From a virus: 53,591 nt of DNA. Shown in pieces: positions 39,629 to 47,888 of this stretch. The stretch is from the IMG/VR virus record IMGVR_UViG_3300020477_000033, positions 1-53,591 of that record; one strand, 5' to 3'. The notes beneath the pieces are model-generated. The model was not told the DNA's origin. It saw nothing but the letters and a program-made list of their open reading frames with translations, and did not search any database. Positions within the stretch are counted from its first letter, which is position 1; every line of letters begins with the position of its first letter. The position numbers and the translations under genes are program-made.

Positions 39629-41897
39629 AGATTTTACTTTTGGATATAAAAGAGGTTCAATACAGGACGAAACAATGACTCCTGAGGTTAAAGAAAGCAT
39701 TGAATTATTTGATGAATATAAAAGTTCTAGACAAATATGGGCTCAAGGATTTCAGGAAGCATTAGAATTTAGAGCTGGAGCACAGTGGTCTCACGAAGAA
39801 AAAGATATATTAGAATCACGTGGACAAGCACCAATAGTAGTAAATAGAATTCATCCTATTGTAGAAACTGCCAAATCTTTACTAACATATAACTCACCTC
39901 AATTTAGAGCTACTGCAAAAGAAGACTCTGATTCAAAAACAGCTAAAGTCTTTTCTGACTTATTTCAGCATATATGGCACTTTTCATCAGGTGATGAAGA
40001 ATTGAAAAAAACTATTGATGATTACTATGTAGGAGGAATGGGAGTATTTCAAGTTTATCAAGATCCAGGAGTGGATAATGGTAAAGGAGAAGTTATGATA
40101 AAATCTATTAATCCTTTAGATGTTTATATTGATCCTAATTCAAAAGACCCATACGCTAGAGATGCTTCAAATATTATAGTTTGTAAGCATATGACAGATG
40201 AAGTTGCTTCAAATATTTATCCATCATTTATGGATATTATTGAAAATTCATCTCCAGCTGTAATGGACGATGATGACTATCCTGCTACTGACTTAGCTGC
40301 TACAGAAGGTCAGATGTTTTATTCAGATGATCAATCAAAAAAACATACAAAACGTAAATATATGGAAAGATATTCTAGGGTATCACATCCGTATTATCAT
40401 GTTTATGAACCTTTTGCAAATGAAGAATTTATCTTTAATGAAGAAGAATACGGTGGTTATTTACAAAATTATTACTTTATTGTAAGAAAAGTAACTGGAG
40501 AAGAAGAGATAGTACATGATGATGCAGGTATAGCAATCCTTGCTCAACACATAGTAGATGTTGGACATGTATTTCACTTTAGATTACCAGATCCTAAATT
40601 TGATGAAATGGGAGCACCTATTCAGCAACAACCTGAAATAGTTCCAGGAGTAGAAAATTCAGATGGAATACCAGGATCTACTGTTCAATTAATTCCTATG
40701 TCTAAAGAAGAATTAATAGGAACAGGAAGAATTAAAGTAAACAATATATTAAAACCTTGCATAGAGCAAACAGTATCAGTTGGTCAATCACTTTTATACA
40801 CAAGAGTGCTTCCAACAGATGATTATCCTATTATACCTATGATGAATGTTCACCATAGAAATCCTTATCCTGATTCAGACGTTAGGCTTTATAGACCTTT
40901 ACAAGAATATATTAATAAGATACGTTCATTGATTATAGCTCATGCAAGTACAAGCACAAATGTAAAATTATTAATACCTAGAGGCTCAGCCGATCTTCGA
41001 CAAATAGAGTCGGAGTGGAGTAAAGCTGGAACCAGTGTTATCGAGTTTGATGCTGAGCTAGGTGCACCGATCGTTGCTGGTCCAGTTCCTCTGCCTAATG
41101 AACTATATAAAAATGAAGCTGATGCTAAATATGATTTAGAATACGGCTTTGGTATTTTTGAACTAATGCAAGGAAGCACATCAAGTGCTCCTTCTACCTA
41201 TAGAGGAACATTAGTTATTGATGAGTTTGGGCAGAGAAGAATTAAATCTCGTAGAGATGATATAGAAAACTTTTTAACTCAAGTTGCAAAAGTTGCAGTT
41301 CCATTAATGCAGCAATTATATACTGAAGAAAAAGTAATAAGATTATTACAGCCTAATGGCGAATTAGATGAACAAAGAATTAATTTTTATTCTGAAATGG
41401 AAGATGGAACAGTTAAAAGATTTCACGATGTTGGAGTAGGTAAATATGACATTCATATTGTATCAGGCTCTACATTACCAACAAATAGAATGGCATTATT
41501 ACAAACTTATCAAGAAATGTATCAAGCTGGATTAATAGACCAAGTTGAAGTATTGAAGAAATCAGAACTTGTAGATGTTGAAGGAGTATTAAATAGAGCA
41601 GGACATATTCAAAGATTAGAACAAATGGTGCAAGGATTACAAGAAGAATTAAAGAAGGTCAAGGGAGATCTTCAAACTGCTGAACGTGAAGAAATACATG
41701 CTAAGAAACGTTTAGAAGTAGAAAAATTCAGTGGCGACTTAGATAAAATATCGAATCGTGCTGACGCAAGTGCTAGCTTAATGAAGGCTAGGCTTAATGA
41801 TGCAAAAACAAATCTAATGAACTCTGTTACCCCTGAGGATACAACAAATGAAAACGACAATATGTTTAATGCGTTGACTGAGGATATGGAGAGTTAG
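39573..41897 (+). CDS. Portal protein (774 aa)
   Basis: Gene order (terminase, portal, scaffold, capsid), length and features fit podovirus portals: an early WAQGFQEALEFRAGAQW helix, 'RGQAPIVVNRIHPIVETAKS', a beta-rich wing, 'GSTSSAPSTYRGTLVIDEFG' in the crown-proximal region, and a C-terminal coiled coil (QRLEQMVQGLQEELKKVKGD). The portal forms the dodecameric vertex through which DNA enters and leaves. The start overlaps the 55-residue gene, and no strong RBS is visible (AAAAAGA). Confidence 0.88.
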   Translation: MPKKPKNIAENRFQNPLDKDFTFGYKRGSIQDETMTPEVKESIELFDEYKSSRQIWAQGFQEALEFRAGAQWSHEEKDILESRGQAPIVVNRIHPIVETAKSLLTYNSPQFRATAKEDSDSKTAKVFSDLFQHIWHFSSGDEELKKTIDDYYVGGMGVFQVYQDPGVDNGKGEVMIKSINPLDVYIDPNSKDPYARDASNIIVCKHMTDEVASNIYPSFMDIIENSSPAVMDDDDYPATDLAATEGQMFYSDDQSKKHTKRKYMERYSRVSHPYYHVYEPFANEEFIFNEEEYGGYLQNYYFIVRKVTGEEEIVHDDAGIAILAQHIVDVGHVFHFRLPDPKFDEMGAPIQQQPEIVPGVENSDGIPGSTVQLIPMSKEELIGTGRIKVNNILKPCIEQTVSVGQSLLYTRVLPTDDYPIIPMMNVHHRNPYPDSDVRLYRPLQEYINKIRSLIIAHASTSTNVKLLIPRGSADLRQIESEWSKAGTSVIEFDAELGAPIVAGPVPLPNELYKNEADAKYDLEYGFGIFELMQGSTSSAPSTYRGTLVIDEFGQRRIKSRRDDIENFLTQVAKVAVPLMQQLYTEEKVIRLLQPNGELDEQRINFYSEMEDGTVKRFHDVGVGKYDIHIVSGSTLPTNRMALLQTYQEMYQAGLIDQVEVLKKSELVDVEGVLNRAGHIQRLEQMVQGLQEELKKVKGDLQTAEREEIHAKKRLEVEKFSGDLDKISNRADASASLMKARLNDAKTNLMNSVTPEDTTNENDNMFNALTEDMES

Positions 41898-41911
41898 AAA
41901 AGGAGAATAAA

Positions 41912-42820
41912 ATGGCACAAGACAGAAACGAAATATTGGACGAAACACAGGGACAACAACCAGAACAATCGACTGCAAACGAGTCTGGCATACAAGAAGA
42001 CATCTTTACTGAGATATTTGGAGGTCCTGCAGTAGAAGAGTTTGTTGCAACAGACACTTCTCAACAGCAGCCAGATAATCAGGAGGTGGCACCTTCGGAT
42101 TCAGTTCCAGTGAATGAAGATCCAAGGAGTGACGATAGCCAATTTCAATATTGGCAAAGTCAAGCAGATAAAAGGCAAGCGGAAGTAGATCTTTTAAAAG
42201 AGCAAGTAGCTCAATTATCAGAACAAAAAATACAACCAGAAGCTCAAGTTCAAAAGGAAACAGAAGTATCAAAACCTGTTAAACCTAGAAAACCTGCTGG
42301 ATTTAGTCATTCTGAAGCTCTAGATGATCCTGAGAGTGATTCTGCAAAGTATCTCTCTCAAAAAGATCAATACGTGGATGATTTAGCAGACTATATGGAA
42401 CATACAGAAAATCAAAGACAACAGTCTGCAGTGATGCAAGAAAAAGAAAGGCAAGTAGCTCTTCGTAACCAACAAGTTATGAGTGATTTACAAACTAGAC
42501 ATTCTTACAGTGCTGCTGAAGCTGCTGATTTCATAGAAGTCATGAATGATCCAAGTTCTATGTCTTTAGACAATTTAGTGCAATTACATAAGATACGAAG
42601 AGGTGCAAGAACACAAGCTGGCGTAAGTCAAGCCCAAGTTCAAAGGCAAGCTCAAGTTCAACAAAAAGTTGCAGAAATGGATAATAGACAAAAAAACTTA
42701 ACTGTTCCCCAGCCATTAGGGGTGCAATCTGGAGCTAGTGTGCAGTCATCAACAAAAGTGGAAGACCAAATGATGGATTCTATGATTCAAAATCATAAGA
42801 AAAGAAACCCATTTGGTTAA
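41912..42820 (+). CDS. Putative scaffolding protein (302 aa)
   Basis: A Gln/Glu/Ser-rich, mostly disordered and coiled-coil protein (QSQADKRQAEVDLLKEQVAQ) with a short basic C-terminus (QNHKKRNPFG), directly between portal and capsid. These are the features of phage scaffolds, which fill the prohead and leave through the portal. No protease motif was seen. RBS AAAGGAG precedes the ATG. Confidence 0.8.
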   Translation: MAQDRNEILDETQGQQPEQSTANESGIQEDIFTEIFGGPAVEEFVATDTSQQQPDNQEVAPSDSVPVNEDPRSDDSQFQYWQSQADKRQAEVDLLKEQVAQLSEQKIQPEAQVQKETEVSKPVKPRKPAGFSHSEALDDPESDSAKYLSQKDQYVDDLADYMEHTENQRQQSAVMQEKERQVALRNQQVMSDLQTRHSYSAAEAADFIEVMNDPSSMSLDNLVQLHKIRRGARTQAGVSQAQVQRQAQVQQKVAEMDNRQKNLTVPQPLGVQSGASVQSSTKVEDQMMDSMIQNHKKRNPFG

Positions 42821-42850
42821 TTTAATATAAACTAAAAAAGGGGAAATAAC

Positions 42851-44311
42851 ATGAGTAATGTTTATACCAGTACTATTACAGGTGTTAACAATGCTTCTAA
42901 CGTCCAAGGTACATCTATCAATAATGATAGACGAATTTTTAACTTTGGCGATAGAGTTGCTGAATTAGCACCTGCTCAGTCTCCTTTCTTCACTTATTTG
43001 TCAATGGTTGCTAAAATACCTACAGACGATCCAGTGTTTAAGTTCTTAGAACAAAGACACCAGTGGCAACGTAGAAACTTCCAAATTGAAACAGCGGTTA
43101 CTTCAGATGCCGCAGGAGCCGATCATACTGGCTTAGATATTGCTTCAGGGAAGAATCTATACGTTGATTGTAAATATGACAAATTCGGAAGAAGTGTGAC
43201 AACACCAGTTGCTCCTGAGTTCTTACTTGCAGATCAAATCTTAGCTATCGAATGTGATTATGACGCAAACGCTAGTGGAGGAAATGATGCAGCAGAACCA
43301 GACGCAATTGCATATTATAAAGTAGGAGAGATCGAAAAAACAAGTTCAGCTAAAGTGAAAATCAAAACTGCAACTTTCTTAAAGTTAATGCTTAAACCAA
43401 CTCGTACAGCAGATGGTGAAGAAGCAGCAACTAAAGGAGAGCAAGATCCAGCAGATGCATCTAAATTAATTTTTAGAGAAAATGCAGATGGTCAAGTAAT
43501 TGGTTCAGCTTTTGCTGAGGGAACAAAAGACCCAGAGGGTTGGCACGATCAATTCTATAACAGAGAAGGATACTGTCAGATCTTTAAGACTGCAGTACCT
43601 CTATTCTCTGGAACTGCACTCGCTACTAGATATCGTGGTGTTTCAAATGAATACATGAGAGTGTATCAAGAAAAACTTATGGAACATAAGATGGATCTTG
43701 AACACGCTATGTTATTCGGTGTTGGAACAGACGACCTAGATACTGATGGCGGAGGCCCAATTCGTAGAACACATGGAATCGTACCTTACACTGAAATGAA
43801 TGGTAAAGTGAAAACTTTTGCATATGGTTCAGCTAATTACGATCACTTCATTGACGCTATGGAAGATGTCTTTGCACCAGAATCTGGAAACAGTGGTGAA
43901 AAGCTAGTATTAGCTTCAAGAAAAGTACTATCTTGGTTGAATAAACTAGGTGGTTCTTCATTCTTAGGTAATACAATGAGTGCTAACAGTATGACAGGAA
44001 GTGGAATTGACATGCAGAACGTAGATGGCCAATTTGGTCACCTTGTGACACGTGTATCAACTCTATATGGTAATCTAAACTTTGTTTTAGAACCACTATT
44101 TAGAGGATTCCATGAAGATACAGCTATCATGATCGATTTAAATAATGTAGCATACCGTCCTTTAATGGGTAACGGTGTATCACGTGATACTCAGATCATT
44201 ACTAACGTTCAAGACAGAGATGTTGACGGTAGAAAAGACATGATTCTTACAGAAGCAGGTCTTGAAATTCAATTACCAGAAACTCACACTGTATTGAAAT
44301 TTAACGAGTAG
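42851..44311 (+). CDS. Major capsid protein (486 aa)
   Basis: The position after the scaffold, the size, a strong RBS (AAAGGGG) and codon use richer in C/G third positions than neighbours fit a highly expressed capsid protein. N-terminal region FNFGDRVAELAPAQSPFFTY and later RGFHEDTAIMIDLNNVAYRP resemble HK97-fold capsid proteins of large podoviruses. A Ser/Ala/Lys-rich region near residue 150-210 may be a surface insertion. A phage GroES in the leftward block may help fold it. Confidence 0.85.
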   Translation: MSNVYTSTITGVNNASNVQGTSINNDRRIFNFGDRVAELAPAQSPFFTYLSMVAKIPTDDPVFKFLEQRHQWQRRNFQIETAVTSDAAGADHTGLDIASGKNLYVDCKYDKFGRSVTTPVAPEFLLADQILAIECDYDANASGGNDAAEPDAIAYYKVGEIEKTSSAKVKIKTATFLKLMLKPTRTADGEEAATKGEQDPADASKLIFRENADGQVIGSAFAEGTKDPEGWHDQFYNREGYCQIFKTAVPLFSGTALATRYRGVSNEYMRVYQEKLMEHKMDLEHAMLFGVGTDDLDTDGGGPIRRTHGIVPYTEMNGKVKTFAYGSANYDHFIDAMEDVFAPESGNSGEKLVLASRKVLSWLNKLGGSSFLGNTMSANSMTGSGIDMQNVDGQFGHLVTRVSTLYGNLNFVLEPLFRGFHEDTAIMIDLNNVAYRPLMGNGVSRDTQIITNVQDRDVDGRKDMILTEAGLEIQLPETHTVLKFNE

Positions 44312-44330
44312 TATTCGTTAACATATAACT

Positions 44331-44353
44331 GGGGGGAGACCTAGTTTCCCCCC
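44331..44353 (+). terminator. G6/C6 hairpin after the capsid gene
   Basis: GGGGGGA, nine-base loop, TCCCCCC forms a strong 7-bp stem 20 bases after the capsid stop. The following bases (TATATTA) are not a clean U-run, so it is likely a partial terminator or a 3' stabiliser that sets capsid mRNA apart from downstream genes. Confidence 0.65.
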
Positions 44354-44372
44354 TATATTAAAGGAGACAACG

Positions 44373-44951
44373 ATGAGTTGGAAGAGAAAAATAGGACAAA
44401 CAATTTTTGGGGCACCTAGACGTCCAGCTAGAGGAGTAAGATATACAAGCCCAAGAAGTTCATTAGATGAATTACAAAGTCAATCTGAAAAAATTAGAAT
44501 GGCAAGAAGATCAGGGCAACCTATGGATAGTGCATGGTCTGAATTAGCACGTAGAAGACCTTCACGTAAATTTTCAGATTCAATGAGACCAGTTTATGGT
44601 CCAGGACTTGGAAAAGAAGCTAGAAATCCAGATATGGGTAAAAGAATTGGCGATCTTACAAGAGGTTCTAGAACAAAAACAAAAGAACTAGAATACTATC
44701 CTGCAGCAAAAACTGATTTGGTAAAAGCATATAGATCAGGAAGAAGTGCTAAAAGAGGTGAACCAGGATATATTGATGAAGTATTTGGCTTTAGTGACGA
44801 TCCATATAAAGCTGGATATAAAGGCGATTGGAGTAATGACCCTCAATTAAAAGCTGTCACTGCTTATGAGAGGAACAAGACACTAGGAAATAGATTATAT
44901 GATCCTAGAGTTGATTTTATTCCAAGCAAACGAAAAGGACGTAAGGTATAA
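44373..44951 (+). CDS. Basic unknown virion-region protein (192 aa)
   Basis: An Arg/Lys/Ser-rich, low-complexity protein (FGAPRRPARGVRYTSPRSS, SELARRRPSRKF) with a more ordered C-terminal part (EVFGFSDDPYKAGYKGDW). No family is recognised; a head-decoration or DNA-contacting role is possible. It starts behind AAAGGAG and shares its stop with the next start (TAATG). Confidence 0.55.
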   Translation: MSWKRKIGQTIFGAPRRPARGVRYTSPRSSLDELQSQSEKIRMARRSGQPMDSAWSELARRRPSRKFSDSMRPVYGPGLGKEARNPDMGKRIGDLTRGSRTKTKELEYYPAAKTDLVKAYRSGRSAKRGEPGYIDEVFGFSDDPYKAGYKGDWSNDPQLKAVTAYERNKTLGNRLYDPRVDFIPSKRKGRKV

Positions 44952-45796
44952 TGAGTTTTCTTACTGAAGTAGAAAGCATTACAGGAGCTTTAACTTCTGC
45001 TGAAAAAGATAATTTAAATCTTTATCTACCAGAAGGAGTTAGGTTTATTACTAGAGCATTATCTCAAAATGGTTCATTGGTGCATCAGTTTACTCAAGAG
45101 TCTGATGTAAATAATGGAAATGGATTTAGTTTAGACAATGTTATAAATATAACAGAAGTTGTTAGAAAAGACAATGATGGGACTAATTCTAAAAAACGAG
45201 AATGTCAAAGAGTAGCTAATAATAGAATATATGACTTAAGTGATGAGAATAGTATATATTATTCTAATAAATATGATCCTAAGTTTTATATTAAAAATGG
45301 TAAACTATATATATTTCCAGCACCAAATGCTAATGAATTTGGAGAAATACAATATATTTCATGTGATAGCAGTGTTACACATGCACAAAATTCTGGTGAT
45401 ATAGATAATTTTCCAAAAGAATACGAAAGAGGAGTTATTCTTTATGCTGCTATTCAATGTGTAAGAAAAAAAATGCATGATATTGGAGAACCTGATATTC
45501 AGGGAGGTTCAACTTTAACTGGTATAGAAGCAGGAGACGTAGAAACAGCTTCACACAGATTAGATTATCCTAAATGGTGGGATATGGTTGGTGATTATTT
45601 AGCAGATGAAGATGTTGAATTGGCGACTACTATGTTAAATAATATATCTTCATATTTAGGTGCATATCAAACTGAATTAGGGTCATCTACTTCTCAATAC
45701 CAGTGGCATGAATCTCAATATGTTAAATTACAACAAGAATTAATTCAATGGTTAGGAAATTATTTACCATTAGGATTACAAGGAGGAGAAGAATGA
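44951..45796 (+). CDS. Putative head-tail connector/neck protein (281 aa)
   Basis: The layout, an N-terminal helix pair (EVESITGALTSAEKDNLNLY), a central beta region (PKFYIKNGKLYIFPAPNANE) and a C-terminal helical tail, matches adaptor or neck proteins encoded just after capsid genes in podoviruses. The motif 'Y.KFYIKNGKLYIFP' is common there. Exact family not assigned. It overlaps its neighbours tightly. Confidence 0.6.
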   Translation: MSFLTEVESITGALTSAEKDNLNLYLPEGVRFITRALSQNGSLVHQFTQESDVNNGNGFSLDNVINITEVVRKDNDGTNSKKRECQRVANNRIYDLSDENSIYYSNKYDPKFYIKNGKLYIFPAPNANEFGEIQYISCDSSVTHAQNSGDIDNFPKEYERGVILYAAIQCVRKKMHDIGEPDIQGGSTLTGIEAGDVETASHRLDYPKWWDMVGDYLADEDVELATTMLNNISSYLGAYQTELGSSTSQYQWHESQYVKLQQELIQWLGNYLPLGLQGGEE

Positions 45797-46071
45797 AACT
45801 ACAAAAAATGATAGAATTAGTTCAAAAACATCATCCAGATCTTGGAGTAAATGAAGTTATAACATTATTAAACCAAGCACAAGATGAATTTTGTGCAAGA
45901 ACTTTAATATTAGATGGTGCAACTAAATTTAATACAGCAGATGGAACAAGATACTATGGATTAAAAGATGAAATACTAGAGATTAAATCTGTAGATATGA
46001 AAAATTCAGATGGAGATACTTTTAACATTAAGAGGTTAGTAGGAAGGCCTCATTATAGGGATATTGACTAA
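45793..46071 (+). CDS. Putative head-tail connector protein (92 aa)
   Basis: The start is ATG 45793 (GGAGGAG just upstream, overlapping the previous stop); a longer frame from 45748 would add a non-homologous leader. The N-terminal helices (MKLQKMIELVQKHHPDLGVN, then EVITLLNQAQDEFCARTLIL) followed by a short strand region (TRYYGLKDEILEIKSVDM) resemble the adaptor fold of podovirus connectors. Confidence 0.6.
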   Translation: MKLQKMIELVQKHHPDLGVNEVITLLNQAQDEFCARTLILDGATKFNTADGTRYYGLKDEILEIKSVDMKNSDGDTFNIKRLVGRPHYRDID

Positions 46072-46484
46072 TGGCAACTACAAATTATAGCAGAATTTAT
46101 ACCAGAATTTCTAAACAGTATGTTTGGTGGATAGAACGTGATTCAATAGGGATAGCATTATACGATCCTTTAACAAGTGAAAAAAATAGGTTTAAGTCCC
46201 CTGATGCTGTTTATGAAATAACATTATTTTATTATAAAAAACCAACTGCACTTAAAACTTTAGATGTAGCTGGAGCTGACTTAACTGATGATCCTGATAT
46301 ACCAACTCAATTTCATCAATATTTAGTAGATAGAGCTATTCAATTAGGATATGAACAAGATGCAGATCCAAGAATGGCTCAATACTTTGAAATGAAATTT
46401 GAAAAAGGTGTTAAAGAAGGAAAAACTTTTGCTAATAGAGGAAGAGTAAGTGGGTCGTTTCAAATAAAACAACATGATATGTAA
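46071..46484 (+). CDS. Putative connector/neck protein (137 aa)
   Basis: Beta strands (YVWWIERDSIGIALYDPL) followed by a C-terminal helix that includes PTQFHQYLVDRAIQLGYEQ look like the second half of the same connector architecture: in related phages the segment 'P..FH..L.....A..LGYE' closes the adaptor. The 92- and 137-residue genes overlap by TAATG and may form one functional unit, perhaps a split version of a longer adaptor protein. Confidence 0.6.
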   Translation: MATTNYSRIYTRISKQYVWWIERDSIGIALYDPLTSEKNRFKSPDAVYEITLFYYKKPTALKTLDVAGADLTDDPDIPTQFHQYLVDRAIQLGYEQDADPRMAQYFEMKFEKGVKEGKTFANRGRVSGSFQIKQHDM

Positions 46485-46780
46485 TGGCAAATAATTGGAA
46501 AAACGGAGAACTGGGATTACAGTATTTAAGTGCTGTTAATTCAACTTTTAATGAAACAATTGATTCATTTAATGATGATGTTAATTCTGAGTATACAAAT
46601 TTAAGTATTCCATCTAATCCAACATTTGCTAATGAATCATATGCATCAAGCAGTATTTATACAGATATTACTAATCCTGGTAATCCAACTTTTAGTTCAG
46701 TCGGAGGAAGTTCTGCTTCATTTTCGGATGTAAGCAATCCTTCTGAGCCAACATATGACAACGTAGGAGTAAATTATTAA
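46484..46780 (+). CDS. Repeat-containing fibre-linked protein (98 aa)
   Basis: After a short N-terminus the chain is made of a repeat of about 21 residues beginning NPxxPTF or NPxEPTY (IPSNPTF, TNPGNPTF, SNPSEPTY) with Ser/Asp/Val between. It lies immediately before the fibre genes and overlaps both neighbours (TAATG). Probably a fibre-joining or decoration protein. Confidence 0.6.
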   Translation: MANNWKNGELGLQYLSAVNSTFNETIDSFNDDVNSEYTNLSIPSNPTFANESYASSSIYTDITNPGNPTFSSVGGSSASFSDVSNPSEPTYDNVGVNY

Positions 46781-47046
46781 TGGGTGGAAGCTTAACAAAA
46801 CCAAATAGAATTAAAGACGTTTATACTAAACTAGTATTTTATGATAATGGAAGTTTTAAAGTAGATAACGGATCAGCAGATGTAACTATTACTTCTGCAA
46901 CAAGTTTTAGTGGAGACACTAATTTACATGAGTTAGATGATATAAATCTAACAAGTCCAGCAGATGGAGCTGTATTAAGATATGATACAAGCAGTTCCAA
47001 GTGGATTGACGATAACACATTAGATGGCGGTAGCTATCAACCATAA
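46780..47046 (+). CDS. Small tail-fibre-type protein (88 aa)
   Basis: The C-terminal half (ELDDINLTSPADGAVLRYDT then SSKWIDDNTL) is a well-known joint motif of phage fibres ('DVxxxxPxDGxVLxYDxxxxKW'). The N-terminal half is a beta region. Likely a fibre adaptor between tail and the two larger fibre proteins downstream. Confidence 0.65.
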   Translation: MGGSLTKPNRIKDVYTKLVFYDNGSFKVDNGSADVTITSATSFSGDTNLHELDDINLTSPADGAVLRYDTSSSKWIDDNTLDGGSYQP

Positions 47047-47060
47047 TGGGAGAATAAACT

Positions 47061-47876
47061 ATGGCGACAACAATACAAATTAAAAAAAGTGTATATGGTG
47101 CCAGTGCAGGTGCTCCAAGCTCACTTTTATATGGTGAATTAGCTTGGGATAACGCTGCTGGTAAACTATACATAGGTAAACAAACAGCAAGTGATACAGT
47201 AACAGTAACTGATTTAGAAGTTTCAGTTCCTGATGCAACATCAAGTGTTAAAGGTAAAGCATCTTTTTCTACAAATAATTTTACAGTTAGTAGTGGTGCA
47301 GTACAAATTAAAGATCTTGGAGTAGCAACAGCTGAATTAGCAGCTGATGCAGTTACTGGAGCAAAACTAGCAGATGATGCAGTAAACAGTGAACATATAA
47401 CTGATGGTTCCGTTGATTTAGCACACATGTCAGCTAATTCAGTAGATAGTGATCAATATGTAGACGGATCTATTGATACAGCACATATTGCAGATAATGC
47501 AGTTACTGGTGATAAATTAGCAGATAGTATTACAATTGCATCTGCTTTAACAGTTACTGGAGATTTAACAGTAAATGGTACAACTACTACAGTAAATAGC
47601 ACTAACACTACTTTAGATGATCCATTAATGGAACTAAATAGTGGAGCAGGAAGTAATGCAAATGATTGTGGTATTATTATAGAACGTGGTTCTACAGGAG
47701 ATAATGCTACATTATTTTGGGATGAAAGTGCAGATAAATGGACTTTAGGAACTACAACAGCAACAGCTTCTAGCACTGGTAATATGAGTGGATTTACTAA
47801 AGGAACATTAGTAGCTAATCTAGATACTACAACTATTACAAATGCTACAATTGACTGCGGTACATACGCTAACTAA
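47061..47876 (+). CDS. Tail fibre protein with short repeats (271 aa)
   Basis: The N-terminus (IKKSVYGASAGAPSSLLYGE, then LAWDNAAGKLYIG) is an attachment module also present in the next gene. Residues about 90-160 carry the short repeat 'A-x-x-A-V-T-G-x-K-L-A-D-D-x-V' (for example ADAVTGAKLADDAV and DNAVTGDKLAD). A beta region (TVNGTTTTVNSTNTTLDD) follows. These are features of long fibres in marine phages. It probably pairs with the S74 fibre downstream. Confidence 0.8.
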   Translation: MATTIQIKKSVYGASAGAPSSLLYGELAWDNAAGKLYIGKQTASDTVTVTDLEVSVPDATSSVKGKASFSTNNFTVSSGAVQIKDLGVATAELAADAVTGAKLADDAVNSEHITDGSVDLAHMSANSVDSDQYVDGSIDTAHIADNAVTGDKLADSITIASALTVTGDLTVNGTTTTVNSTNTTLDDPLMELNSGAGSNANDCGIIIERGSTGDNATLFWDESADKWTLGTTTATASSTGNMSGFTKGTLVANLDTTTITNATIDCGTYAN

Positions 47877-47888
47877 TAGGAGTAATTA

